Below are positions 1 through 10,128 of a stretch of DNA of 64,000 nt, in pieces. The position numbers and the translations under genes were made by a program. Where the stretch lies: assembly GCA_012845835.1 (NCBI GenBank), contig JABAKD010000007.1, forward strand, positions 11,205,511-11,269,510. Reading direction: 5' to 3'. The notes below the pieces were generated by a model that was given only the letters and a program-made list of their open reading frames with translations, did not search any database and was not told the origin of the DNA. The stretch is from Undaria pinnatifida. Lineage: Eukaryota; Sar; Phaeophyceae; Laminariales; Alariaceae. Positions within the stretch are counted from its first letter, which is position 1. Each line of letters begins with the position of its first letter.

Positions 1-319
1 ATCACACCTTTATTACGCCGGAAACAATTTCACGGACACCCATATTGTTAAACCAAAACATGTATCGCCGTTGATTTAACATATAAGTAATTAGCTGAAG
101 TCCTAAGAAACCCACAATTGAGGAAGCCAGGCGGATATTTTCGACAAGGGGAAATGATAAATTAGCGCGGAGAGCATCATTTGTAAAGTCCTAAAGGTAA
201 ACCCCATACACGTTAATCCAAGCAGGGCGTTTCACGAATCGGATTGCTGTTCACGGGCCGAATTGAGACAAGGTGACCTGATCTAACCCCGTGTGAAATT
301 GGAAAACTTTCTGACTGGG
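1..319. other. unrecognised sequence
   Basis: I see no gene, repeat family or RNA here. Short open frames exist but have no recognisable domain or codon bias. Confidence 0.4.
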
Positions 320-445
320 CCGGTGCGGACGGGTGAGAGTCTCAAACACCTCCTGACCCGATCCAGTTCTAACCGCGAGCTTTAGAAGAAGTTCTGACTC
401 GACCACCTACGGGTCGGGTCACGACCCGTGAACAGCCGTGAATCC
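320..445. repeat. GGGTC/GACCC-rich element fragment
   Basis: The stretch has several GGGTCGGGTC and GACCCG motifs in both directions and an ACGACCCGTGAA segment. It resembles the GGGTC-rich element end near 61,985-62,173. It is probably an old fragment of the same TIR element family. The left border is unclear. Confidence 0.4.
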
Positions 446-1735
446 AAGCACATACCGCGCTGTTTCTGGTCTGTGTTCATCGCAGGTGTTTTGCTTCTAC
501 AACTGCAGTGGGAAACGCTTCGAACCACCACTTCTATGCGCCACGAGCTTGCCGATTCCGTGGTGGAGAGTCTTAGGCATCTCGAGGTAGAAGGGATAAT
601 GTTACTCCCAGCTGGCAGAGAAGGTGGAAAAGGGGCAGGCGGGGGGCTCAATTGGCGGGGAAGGGGGCCGGTGAAGGGACGCCTACTTCAAAGTACTACC
701 TCGGTGACCACACACAGCAAGTCGCCATTCATCGGAGGGTCACCAGGAAGAACGGAAAGGAAAAAAAAGAGAGGGAAGAGGGGGCGTACTCACTTGTTGC
801 TCACCTTAGTCCTTTGACCATTGACCACGCATCCTTTTCGAGACGGAGCATCGTTCCTACCCCCAATAGAGACACGTTCAACCTTTGGGCGCTCATTACG
901 CTTCTTCCATGTAGTACATATAGTCTAAACTGTTTTCTTATCCCATCTCCGTCCTGTTTCGCCGCCTGTGGCCACCATCCATCTCCTAGGATAGCGATCG
1001 TTTTCTCGCTACTCTCTAGTCTACCAACCCCTTCCATGTCACACAAGTCTAATTTCCTCACCTCTCATCCTCTAACAATCTGGTTTCTCCTTGTACATTT
1101 CACATTCTCCTACTATGATGTTAGTCCTACCCTCTGCTCTTGTGGCACACGGGCACACACTGGTAGCCACGTCCTCCTCCCCCCGACTACCGGCGGTTGC
1201 ATATATCTTCCTTCTTTCTGGTAGGTCCAAGTCCCCTACACGAAATCGCGGATTCCGCTGTTTCGCGTAGTCCATTGGGCCGTGCAGGTACGTTGTCATT
1301 CCAATATCTTCCCTCAATCCCCAGTATATCTAGAAGTAAGTATAGGTGCCTCTCCCCACATTATTCGCATAAAACCTTTTCCTTTGTTCTGTTTTTTTTC
1401 TTACTTATGCCTTGCACCCGCCAAAATCGTCTATAGACAGTTAGTACCTTTTCTTCGTCTCCCCCTCCCTGTAGACCCTTCCATATTTTCTCCACCACGT
1501 TATCCCATCTTATTCAGCTCGCCTTATCATTGTTATTTTCTCCCATAAAAACTATCAACAATGGCTGGGGGGACCTCTTTTCTCGCATAATATTCCTTGC
1601 TTTATACTGCCGTTTCGACTTTGTCACGTCTCTATTAATAGTTCTTCTACAGGGGGAAGGGGGTATAATGCATAGCCGTAAGCTCAACACCTTAGACTCT
1701 CGCATCCCTGAAATGCCCGGATGGAGCTGATCGGT
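446..1735. other. unrecognised sequence with short open frames
   Basis: Several overlapping frames of 60-190 codons occur on both strands (the longest is 652-1224, +). They overlap one another, are rich in Ser, Pro and Arg, and show no domain. I do not call a gene. Undetected short exons are possible. Confidence 0.35.
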
Positions 1736-1739
1736 TTCC

Positions 1740-1895
1740 ACTGTCCAGGCACGCGCCGCGAGCCCTAACGAAGGGCGGGTGTACCCAGTTTGTGCATGGC
1801 CGTAGTCATATGACCACAGGCCCTCGCATTCCTACTATGCTGGTACGGAGCACGTCGGGTTTTTACCAACCAGGCAGACATTGATTGCACCAAGC
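1740..1895 (+). repeat. Repeat N, copy 1
   Basis: The segment CATGGCCGTAGTC, followed about 20 bases on by CCTCGCATTCCT, GGTACGGAGCA and CCAACCAGGC, recurs with substitutions at 58,345-58,440. A shorter echo lies near 42,815. The family is unclassified. Confidence 0.45.
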
Positions 1896-2210
1896 TCAAA
1901 GCGCCGTGAGGTGTTCAGCGAGTAGGATGAGGGGTGAACTGCATCCTTCCAAGAACCGCTCGTAAGACGGACTTCGGCACCTTGTGCCTACTTTCTTGCT
2001 TATGGATGACAACGCCAATGGGTTAGACTTAGTTTTTTGATGTGACCACTCAACAGACAGCAATGAATGGGCATTACTATGTAACTGCTTCGTGGGTGCC
2101 TCACCATATCCGCACTACGCGATGCGACCATTCCCTTTGTTTGGGCGGAGCTAGGGTTTTCCACCCCACACAACATGATCTTACACGATTACCGTTCTGG
2201 TGACCGCCGA

Positions 2211-2212
<2 letters not shown>
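1896..2212. other. unrecognised sequence
   Basis: No feature is recognised. Confidence 0.35.
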
Positions 2213-2243
<31 letters not shown>

Positions 2244-2252
2244 CAAAACAAC

Positions 2253-2283
<31 letters not shown>

Positions 2284-2284
2284 T
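2213..2284 (+). repeat. (CAA)n microsatellite
   Basis: This is an interrupted CAA run of about 70 bases. Retroposon family H ends in CAA repeats, so this may be a tail whose body has decayed. No clear H body is seen just upstream. Confidence 0.8.
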
Positions 2285-2456
2285 TAAAATGGTAATCTGG
2301 TTGTCTAACCCACGCAGTGATTGGCATGTTTGATCGCGTCGTTGCTAACCAACGCCAACCCCAATATACATGAAGTATTTTACAGCGTCGGTGCCAACCG
2401 ATTCTAACTATTGTACAGACGAGACTATATACATGTATTGTTGTAGGGGAGGGGCG

Positions 2457-2491
2457 AGGGGGGGGGGGGGGTAGTAGCCCCCCCCCCCCCT
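2457..2491. repeat. G-run and C-run inverted pair
   Basis: A run of about 14 G is followed, after a short AT-containing spacer, by a run of about 13 C. This makes a perfect foldback of homopolymers. Similar G/C homopolymers occur inside family A. Confidence 0.7.
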
Positions 2492-2873
2492 TATATGGTG
2501 GGGATGGAGCCTGGGCGCTGCCTAAAGTCTATCGGTTGGTAGTAGGAGGTATTTAAGAGCATGTGTCATGAGAAGGAATAGTGGAGCAAGAGTCAGCACG
2601 TAGACGGGTCATGTTGTAGATCAATGTGGACCCCAACATGATGAGCTATGTAGAAGGGAGTTGAACTTCGATCGTGCTCTGTAGGTTGTTCTCTTGTATT
2701 TCGTACGTTCGGTTTCTTCTTCGTGGCGATTGTTTATGATGAGTGGTTGATAATAAAGCCCATATTCCATGCGGTAAGAAGAGGGGAATCATAACGATAT
2801 AGTATAGACTATATATAAATTAGTCTAAATGTGTGTAAGAATACAGCAATTACTTGGTCATTGCAGGAAAAGC
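2492..2873. other. unrecognised sequence
   Basis: No feature is recognised. Confidence 0.35.
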
Positions 2874-3110
2874 TGGTGTCGCGGTGGCTTAATAGTAAGC
2901 GGCGAAACTAATGATGTTGAGCTGTAGGGTTCGGGCTTCGCGTCCTAGTGACGGGGTGAAAGCGATGCAACGCGATTTGACGAAACACGATGCAAGTCGA
3001 CGAGCAGCTGGAAGGCGGGAATGCTGAACTTGATGGGCGCGAACAAAATGAAGGCACGTGCCGGGGGCAAGAAGGAAAAACACATGTCGATGAGGGCAGC
3101 AGCTCTTTCG
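2874..3110 (+). mobile_element. old tRNA-derived SINE related to SINE1
   Basis: The start has a box-A-like TGGCTTAATAGT and, about 45 bases later, a box-B-like GGGTTCGGGC. The following body (CGACGAGCAG, GGGAATGCTGAAC, AAATGAAGGCA) matches the SINE1 body at low identity. It is probably an old or sister subfamily. Confidence 0.5.
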
Positions 3111-4285
3111 AGTTGAGCCGAAATTAAATAGTGATGATGACTACACGACAACAAGGAAAAGGCCGTAGCATTGAATTTGTAACAAGGCAGACAGGGAGAT
3201 TTTTACAAAACCACACAGAAGTCACAAGTCGTTAAAGGTTGAACAAGATGTTCATTGTGTGCAGATTGCTCTTCCAACTACGGAGAAGATATAAGGAAAA
3301 AGCAAGCACCCAGGCTGGACGAGGTTCGTTTTTTACAGTGTCCATCGTATGTATGTTACATTACAGATGCTCTGCACTACTGTACATAAATAACGGTATG
3401 TTTATCATTCTGTTTGGTCAGACCATAACTTGTACCGTTGAGCTCAACTCCGCAATAAGAGGTTTGCCTCCAGCGACCTTCTAGAGAAGCCCTATTCACA
3501 GGTATTAGACTATACTAGTAGGTGTTTTCCTGTTTGTCCCCCCCGGTACGTGCGCGTCGTGCCTTCATTCGTATCGCGCGCATTATTCCCACTCTATTAA
3601 TACTAGTAATCAGCTATTTTTCACGGTGCTTCCTGTCGACTTTCATCGAATATTTTGCTAAATAAAGGTAACGATCTCGCGATTTCCACTAAATAAAGGT
3701 CAAGAATAACGCAAGAAGAAGTTCCTACGAGCACTCGAGTGTGTATTATGCACTCGGAGGGATTCGTACCAACGAAATGAATTTAACATATTGACAAAAT
3801 CTACCTGCAACTACTATACAACTCCATCGGGGACGCCGCGGCACAAAAGCCCTGCCGAGCATTCTCTGAAAGATTTTCCCCACCTCGTAGATCACGCCGC
3901 CGATGTGTCACAAACAGAAATGAGCGTTGCTAAATACCGGAGATCCCTGCAAAGAACGTTCGCACCTCGAATTCTGAGCAGTTTGTTCCGATAACCCTCG
4001 TTGGTGCAGTGGTGAAATAGAGGTTGGTTGGTCTGTACTACCAAAAAAAAATCGCATCAACGAGGCACCACAACAGCAGTTACTAATAGTTACTCGAGTG
4101 TTTGCGTTAAAAAAGAACACTTCGTAAGCCTTCTTCCATAATGCTAGAAAAAAGCCAGATTCACTCCGGCATGCTTTTTGTTGTGTTTGCGGTGAACGAA
4201 TCGCAGAAAAGACGTACACGGCCTCCATATCAATAGCGGGGAGCGGGGAGGCAACACAACAACAGTTAGATACTAAGTTACGCTA
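3111..4285. other. mostly unrecognised; small SINE1 scrap
   Basis: A short stretch near 3,749-3,778 (TGCACTCGGAGGGATTCG) resembles the tRNA-like part of SINE1 in reverse. Otherwise I see nothing assignable. Short frames on both strands overlap and lack domains. Confidence 0.35.
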
Positions 4286-4430
4286 CTACGGAGATCCATT
4301 GTCAACAGGATGAAATCACGTACGAAAAACGAAAGCATCGCCACCTTTCAAGCGGGCTCTCCTCCGCTATTATGGCTGCTGTGTTCGATTGAGGGTCGGG
4401 ATACCTGGCAAGACCAGCCGAAACTAAATA
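4286..4430 (+). mobile_element. TIR element F, truncated copy
   Basis: It begins TACGGAGATCCATT, followed by GATGAAATCACG, GAAAGCATCGCCACC and CGATTGAGG, in the same order as the complete copy at 57,442-57,692. The right terminal repeat is absent, and a family A copy starts a few bases later. Confidence 0.65.
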
Positions 4431-4441
4431 ATATATTTGTC

Positions 4442-4887
4442 TATATAAATACAAAAACTGCCCAGCTGCTGTGAGATCGACGATTTTGTCGAAACTCATC
4501 TTTGCAAGCTGCGTGTGATACTCCGACCGCGCGCATTACGGGTTCTGTGTCCTCGTTAAGGATATAGGTCGGCGACTCCCCTTGCAACTACAGTGTAGCT
4601 ATCAGGGTCAACAGGGTGACGTTAGTAGTCAATCTGTACGCGGAAACTATAAAACCCGTTTCTGAAGAGGACAAAATGTGACATCTGTGGAAGGAGATGC
4701 ATCGGTTTATCAAGTGAATCCTGCAAGTCGAGAAACCGGTAAGGGGAGGGCGGAGTTTTCAAGGATGTGGGAGCCTGGGTTTGATCAAGAGGGAGCGGGG
4801 GGGGCGAGGAGGGGGGACGGGCGGGGCAACTTTATCCGTGCGCGCGTAAGCTATAAATCCTTTAAGGGGATCAATCTGACGGTTTTG
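4442..4887 (-). mobile_element. Family A retroposon, 3' part (split by element B)
   Basis: Read on the - strand, this copy ends at 4,442 in the family's AT-rich terminus. It contains the conserved terminal block (CTGTGAGATCGA, GTCGAAACTCATC), the first subrepeat and a G-rich spacer. It stops at TTTTG, where element B is inserted, and resumes at 5,291. With the 5' part it is one of the longest copies in the window, about 820 bases without the insert. Confidence 0.75.
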
Positions 4888-5290
4888 ACCAAGGCTACAG
4901 TATTATAAAAATTAAAATACACTCCTCCAGCTGTGAGATCGAAGATTTCGTCGAAACTCATCTTTGCAAGCTGTGCGTGATACTCCGATCGCGCGCATTA
5001 CGAGTTGTGTGTCCTCATTAAGTATTGTAGTATCATACCCTCGTTTTCACTGGTGTGTTTGAGTCCCTCGCACGAGTGACTCTGCACCTCACCAATGTAA
5101 ACGATGTGGGCAGTTGGTTTGGCGCAGTTTAGATTACCCTTGCATTATTGCGGATTGATTTCGTCAAAATATAACGTGAAGAAAACGTAAGATCACCAGG
5201 GGAACAAGGGGGTTACTCGCGCGAGTGACCCCTGGCCACTGAAATTAAAGGCCCTTAAAAAGGATCCTTATGGTGCCGTAGCCGGGGTCC
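4888..5290 (+). mobile_element. TIR element B, copy 1, inserted in family A
   Basis: The left end ACCAAGGCTACAGTA and right end GCCGTAGCCGGGGTC are inverted versions of each other and match B copy 2 (16,386-16,653). Inside are two GAGTGAC/CTCGCGCGAG palindromic blocks and the shared segment TTGGTTTGGCGCAG. TTTG flanks both sides, a possible target duplication. A family A fragment is nested inside. It has no coding capacity, so it would be non-autonomous. Confidence 0.65.
4903..5022 (-). mobile_element. Family A fragment nested in B
   Basis: This is only the last 115 bases of family A (AT-rich end, CTCCAGCTGTGAGATCG, CATCTTTGCAAGCTG, CGCGCATTACG). AGTA-like bases flank it on both sides. A short piece with an intact AT-rich end is what heavy 5' truncation would leave. 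Confidence 0.75.
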
Positions 5291-5660
5291 TTTGCGAAGT
5301 ATACACCAGTTTATCATGTATATCCTGCAAGGCGTACAACCAGTGAGGAGAGGGCGGAGTGTTCGAGGGGGTGGCGCGGGGGGGGGGGGGTGGGCGAAGG
5401 AGTTTTTAACAGCTTTAGGTCGCATAGATGTAGGGGTTTGCTATACGCGTGATGCTAAGTCTAGGCGATGGTGCGGGTGGTGGGGAAGGAGGGGGCGTTG
5501 AGGGAGGGGGGTGGTGAAATGTAGCATGGGCATGGATGGCTCTGGAAAGATAATGAGGTGATATCGAGTGCGTGCAAGTGTTTATTACTCTGGCAGATTT
5601 CGGTGTTAGGTGGGGCGTTTGAGCAAGAGGGAGAGCGGGGGAAAAAAATGGGGGAAGACC
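5291..5660 (-). mobile_element. Family A retroposon, 5' part (continuation)
   Basis: It continues the copy interrupted at 4,887. It holds the second subrepeat (CAGTTTATCATGTATATCC, GTGAGGAGAGGGCGGAG), a G-run, the GGGTTTGCTATACGCGTG block, the CATGGATGGCTCT block and the GGCGTTTGAGCAAGAGG block that marks the far end of the longest copies. Confidence 0.7.
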
Positions 5661-5730
5661 ACAGCAAGATCGGCATTTGACATCAACAGCGATGACTGCA
5701 CCACCACCAGCAACAAAAATAGTTACAACG

Positions 5731-6118
5731 ACAGAAACAAACGCCGTGATGCAAACACTGTAACAACAAATATTTACTCCACATCAGTTAGTTCGGTCCT
5801 AAAACCCTTGGTGCAGTGCCCAAGAGGTTATTAGAAGCAGCTACGATCGTAGCTGCCGAGTAGTACTGCTGCTGCAGCGGTGTGCTGTTGTTGTGTAATA
5901 TGATGTGACAACAACAACAACAACAACAACGACAGAAACAAACGCCGTAACACAAACACTGTAACAACAAATATTTACTCCATATCAGTTAGTTCGGTCC
6001 TAAAACCCTTGGTGCAGTGCCCAAGAGGTTCCCTTGGTGCAGTGCCCAAGAGGTTATTAGCAGCAGCTGCCGAGTAGTACTGCTGCTGCAGCGGTGTGCT
6101 GTTGTTGTGGAATATGAT
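5731..6118 (+). repeat. 201-bp direct duplication with CAA boundary
   Basis: The segment starting CAGAAACAAACGCCGT at 5,731 repeats from 5,932 (period about 201). Each copy holds CCCTTGGTGCAGTGCCCAAG, which can fold on itself, and a CTGCTGCTGCAGCGG palindrome. In the second copy the CCCTTGG segment is itself doubled (6,007-6,054). CAA repeats lie at both edges, so slippage or unequal exchange between CAA runs could have made it. Confidence 0.7.
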
Positions 6119-6301
<183 letters not shown>

Positions 6302-6419
6302 AAACAAAAACATATATTTCTCTATTCAGATATACCGTACTGTTGATGTGCTTAGGTTTCGTCCATCCCATCCTTGTCCCATATTTTGCTCTCGTCATAT
6401 AGACTACAGCAGGGGTCCC

Positions 6420-6951
6420 TCATAAAGCTAAGGCGGTAGAGTGGGAGGACAATATCTCCCTTCTTCCCCACTACCGGCACCATCGCCTAGCACACTCGTA
6501 TAACAAGCTCCTAACAAATATACATTTATGCGTCCAAAAGTTGCTCGAACCCCCCCCGCCCCCCCCTTCGAAACCTCCGCCATCTCCTCGCCGGTTGTAC
6601 GACTTACAGGAAGATATACATGATTAACAGATGCATTCCTTCCACAACAGTCAAATGTGTCACCTTCGAGGATTTATTGTTTCCGCGCACAGATTCAGTT
6701 GCCCCCCCCCCCCCCCCCTGCTCCCTCTTGTTCAAACCTATGCCCCCACGTCCTTGTAATCTCAGCCCTCCCCTCACCGGTTATTCGACTTAGAGGATTC
6801 ACTTGATAAACTGATGCGTTTCCTTCCACAGCTGTCGGATTTTGTCCCCCTCAAAAAATGGATTATATAGTTTCCGCGCACAGATTGATTAACATCACCA
6901 TGTTGACCCTGGTACAAGCGACACTACTGTAGTTCACCAAGGAAGGGGAGT
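6420..6951 (+). mobile_element. Family A retroposon, 5' part (split by antisense A copy)
   Basis: In sense order it has the CACCATCGCCTAG block, C-run, subrepeat 1, C-run, subrepeat 2 and the GTTGACCCTGGTA block. It breaks at GGGGAGTCGC. The missing 3' end reappears at 7,419-7,545, so an antisense A copy was inserted into it. Confidence 0.7.
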
Positions 6952-6952
6952 C

Positions 6953-7418
6953 GCTCACATATTAAAATTAAAAATGAAAATACACTCCAGCTGCGAGATC
7001 GAATATTTTGTTGAAACTCATCTTTGCAAGCTGTGTGTGATACTCCGATCGCGCGTATTACGGGTTGTGTGTCCTCATGAAGGATATAGGTCCGCGACCC
7101 CCCTTGCAACTACAGTGTAGCTATCAGGGTCAACAGGGTGATGTTAGTCAGTCTGTGCGCGGAAACTATAAAACCCGTTTCTGAGGGGGACAAAATCTGA
7201 CAGCTAGCTGTGGAAGGAAATGCATCCGTTCGTCAAGTGACTCCTGTGCGTCGAATAACCGGTGACGGGAGGGCGGATTTTTGAAGGACGTGGGGGCCTG
7301 GTTGTAATCAAACGTGAGCGGGGGTGGGTGGAGGGGAGGCGGGGGGAAGGGGGGGGGGGGGGGGGGGGGGGGGCTCAATTTGTGCGTGGAAACTATAAAT
7401 TCTTCAAGGGGATGAATA
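6953..7418 (-). mobile_element. Family A retroposon, antisense copy nested in another A
   Basis: The AT-rich end is at 6,953 (ATTAAAATTAAAAATG) and the copy runs to 7,418, where it is truncated inside the second subrepeat. It contains a G-run of about 24 bases. Junctions on both sides match the interrupted + strand copy. Confidence 0.65.
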
Positions 7419-7545
7419 TTATATCCTTCATGAGGACACACACCCAATAATACGCGGGATCAGAGTATCACACACCGCTTACAAACATGACTTTCGACGA
7501 AATCGTCGATCTCACAGCTGGAGGAGTGTATGTCTCCTTTTATGA
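7419..7545 (+). mobile_element. Family A retroposon, 3' end (continuation of 6,420 copy)
   Basis: It carries the conserved 3' block (GAGGACACACACCC, GAGTATCACACACC, CGATCTCACAGCTGGAG) and ends in AT-rich sequence near 7,545. Confidence 0.65.
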
Positions 7546-7659
7546 TAATATATATCAGCGATAGTCTAATGTATAACCGACCGCGTTAATGGGCAAAGCC
7601 GCCTTAATGCTGTATGGCTTAGTTTGGGCAAGCTAGATATACGGTTAAGTTTTTGCTGG

Positions 7660-7855
7660 TGGTAAATTACCAAAATTAATACACACTCCAGCTGTGAGAT
7701 CGAAGATTTTGTCGAAACTCATCTTTGCAAGCTGTGTGTGATACTCCGATAGCGCGTATTACGGGCTGTCTGTCCTCATTAAGGATATAGGTCGGCGACT
7801 CTCCTTGCAACTACAGTGTAGCTATCAGGGTCAACAGGGTGATGTTAGTCAGTAT
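7660..7855 (-). mobile_element. Family A retroposon, short copy
   Basis: It has an intact AT-rich end and about 190 bases of the conserved 3' block. It is cut at GATGTTAGTCAGTA, directly next to element J. Confidence 0.7.
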
Positions 7856-7856
7856 T

Positions 7857-8044
7857 GTGATCGTGGATAGTGGGATTTGAACCCAGGACCCAAAAAAAAC
7901 ATGATCTGTCGAGACGACGCCATTTGTTAAAGAATTAGTGGGTATTAGTGCGTTTGAGCACCCTTGCAAAGGTTAACAGATAGCTTTTACTCGTACCCAA
8001 ACCAAGCCTTATAACATTTCTCCCCCACTGACACGGTGGGATAG
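7857..8044 (-). mobile_element. TIR element J, partial copy
   Basis: The segments TTAGTGCGTTTGAGCACCC, GCAAAGGTTAACAGATAG and CCAAACCAAGCCTTATA match J at 32,561-32,930. The right end ACACGGTGGGATAG carries the J terminal motif. Confidence 0.5.
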
Positions 8045-8054
8045 CAATTCGGTC

Positions 8055-8174
8055 GGATATACGGGCGGACGTGTCAATATCCAAGCGGTTTCATTTCCTG
8101 AAAAATAATCTCCCCCGCGCCGTATACCCAGGAAATGAAACCCCTTGGATATTGACACGTCCGCCCGTATATCC
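8055..8174. ncRNA. near-perfect 46-bp-stem hairpin
   Basis: The arm 8,055-8,100 (starting GGATATACGGGCGGACG) is the reverse complement of 8,129-8,174 with about one mismatch. The loop is 28 bases. It could be a tiny foldback transposon or a small-RNA hairpin precursor. The sequence alone does not decide. It sits between a J fragment and a SINE1 copy. Confidence 0.6.
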
Positions 8175-8180
8175 CAAGCC

Positions 8181-8485
8181 GGTCGCCCCGGTGGCGTATC
8201 AGGTTATCCTCGAGCCTGGTATAGGTCATTTCGTGAGTTCGAGCCCCGCCGAGTGCATACTCGTATAAATTCGTTGGGACTTTTTCTTGTGCCCAAATTG
8301 ACTTGCGGAAAGCGCGAGAGCGTGAGTTAGCAACACTCGATGAAAAATCGACGAGAAGTGGGATTGCTGAACCCTATGCGCGACAAAAAAAATGAAGGCA
8401 GGGAGAAGGGACGACACCTGTGACCACGGCTTGTCCAGAAGCTGGAAAGTAAAAGTGTGCGAAAAAAAATATATATATGTATATA
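8181..8485 (+). mobile_element. SINE1 (tRNA-derived), near full length
   Basis: The head has box A (TGGCGTATCAGG at 8,192) and box B (GAGTTCGAGCC at 8,235), the layout of tRNA-derived SINEs transcribed by RNA polymerase III. The body includes GCGGAAAGCGCGAGAGCG and GTGACCACGGCTTGTCC, and the tail is A/TA-rich. It closely resembles the copies at 10,762, 15,337 and 30,006 and has no coding capacity. Confidence 0.85.
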
Positions 8486-8898
8486 TCCCCCCGACCAACG
8501 TGGCTATCCCGCCATTTCAGGGGGGAAGAGTGTAAGAAGGCTTTAGTTTGAGTAAGCAATTGATTTTGCTAACATTTTGCAAGTGGTTAAACGAACATGT
8601 TGTTGTTACGGACTTATACCCCACCAACCCCTTAACATCGTTCATTCCACAGCCCATGTGGTGAGCATGATTCCTTAGCCCATTCGATTCCATCCAGATC
8701 TTGTATCATTGTTTTGCCTTTTGCCTGCACCCCCACTCCACTACCATTATTGTACGTCGGCGGTCTTCCCCTAGAGGACAAAGCGGTCGGAAAAGAACCT
8801 CCACGTTTTGCGCTGGGTAGAGTATCATACCATACGAACACCAATACCGATACGTCCCTTCATGTTCTTATCGAGACTGCCATCGAGTCTTTCAACGG
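8486..8898. other. unrecognised sequence
   Basis: A 279-codon frame opens at 8,714 and runs through the E element and a Leu/Ser microsatellite-like stretch to 9,553. Because it crosses repeats in arbitrary phase I do not call it a gene. Confidence 0.35.
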
Positions 8899-9132
8899 CG
8901 GTAGCTCCCCCAACATTTCTTTAGCGAATTACCTCATTACCGGTTTCAAAACCAGCTCCCGGTCGTATCTCCTGAAATGCGGTGTCCCTCGACCCCCGAC
9001 GTCATCGATCGATAGATATTTGCACATGAAAATGTTAATGGATAATCTTCGTTCCATAGTATCCTTCCTTGTGTCGAGCAGCCATCAAACGATCATTAAA
9101 AAAAACTCTGGCTTTGGGGGGGGGGGATTAGG
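8899..9132 (+). mobile_element. TIR element E, copy 1
   Basis: The left end GGTAGCTCCCCCAAC and right end TTTGGGGGGGGGGATTA are roughly inverted. The core (CCGGTCGTATCTCCTGAAA, CATCGATCGATAG, CTTGTGTCGAGCAGCCATC) is shared with copies at 40,384, 45,350, 37,205 and 55,213. Confidence 0.65.
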
Positions 9133-9439
9133 GGGTGCTATCGAAGAATCAGTCCACCACTGCTACTACTCCTGCTGTACGCACGGCTGCAACGTGCTGA
9201 CGTGTAGTCCGCGTATTGCTAGTGCTGTGTGGCTACCCCTTGAACACGAAGCCCTCCTCCTCCTCCTGCTCCTCCTCCTCTCCTCCTGTTGGCGAGCTAC
9301 GTATGGCTCTCCAAACAACGTCTCCAATTTTTTCGCAGTTGTCAATGAGTGCCGTATGGTATCTACCACCTGCCTGGTTGGTATATGGCACTGTTTCCTT
9401 ATTTTTGTTGTCCCCCCATTTATTTTCCGCTCGCACTAC
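9133..9439. other. unrecognised; CTC-rich tract
   Basis: It contains a CTC/CTG-rich microsatellite near 9,255-9,290. Nothing else is recognised. Confidence 0.35.
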
Positions 9440-9610
9440 TCTCGCGTTCCCTCCCCAGTTGTAACTCAGGTCCGGGATCACATATATAGCGGGCCTTCCT
9501 CGTCACTACGACGCGTTGCCTACCTAACGTTGGCTACGATGTCTTTTTCTTGAGAAGAAGATGTCAACATTTTCTTCCCTCCGTCGACTCGCGTCGAATT
9601 GTGGTGCGAG
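9440..9610 (-). mobile_element. SINE2 body fragment
   Basis: Read in reverse it matches the 3' body of SINE2 at 26,600-26,790: TCGACG, AGGCAACGCGTCG-like, AGCGGGCC in opposite sense, GATCCCGGACCTGAG. No tRNA-like head is present. Confidence 0.45.
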
Positions 9611-9654
9611 TTGCGAATGAGGAGTGATACATACATAGTCTACATACGTAGCTC

Positions 9655-10128
9655 TGATTTATGTTATAAATAATGAAAATACGCTCCAGCTGTGAGATCG
9701 AAGATTTCGTCGAAACTCATCTTTGCAAGCTGTGTGTGATACTCCGATCGCGCGCATTACGAGTTGTGTGTCCTCATTATTAAGGATATAGGTCGGCGAC
9801 TCCCCTTACAACTACAGTGTAGCTATCAGGGTCAACAGGATGATTTTAGTCAGTTTGTGCGCGGAAACTATAAAACCCGTTTCTGAGGGGGACAAAATCT
9901 GACAGCTGTGAAGAGAAATGTGTCCTTTTATCAAGTGAATCTTGTAAGTCGAATAACCGGTGAGGGGGGTGGGGCGGAGTTTTGAAGGACGTGGGGGCCT
10001 GGTTTTGATCAAAAGCGAGCGGGTTTGGAGGGGGGGGGGGGGGGGGGGAAGGGGGCAATTTGTGCATGCAAGCTATAAATCCTTTCGAGGGGATAAATCT
10101 GACGGTTTTGGCACCAGTTTATTATTAG
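9655..10128 (-). mobile_element. Family A retroposon, about 470 bases
   Basis: The AT-rich end is at 9,655, then the conserved block, subrepeat 2, a G-run and the start of subrepeat 1. It is truncated in CACCAGTTTATTATTA and merges into a G-run of about 23 bases. Confidence 0.75.

Noticed and set aside
6953-7545. MITE with 105-bp inverted repeats
   Set aside because: The inverted ends are better explained by an antisense family A copy inserted into a sense copy. Most A pieces have only one intact end.
7857-7900. tRNA gene on the - strand (GGGTTCAAATCCCAC-like box B)
   Set aside because: A box-B-like segment is present, but no cloverleaf with matching acceptor stem and anticodon arm can be drawn, and it lies in element J.
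8714-9553. 279-codon open frame on the + strand
   Set aside because: It runs through TIR element E, a G-run and a CTC microsatellite. The E copies elsewhere do not preserve this frame.
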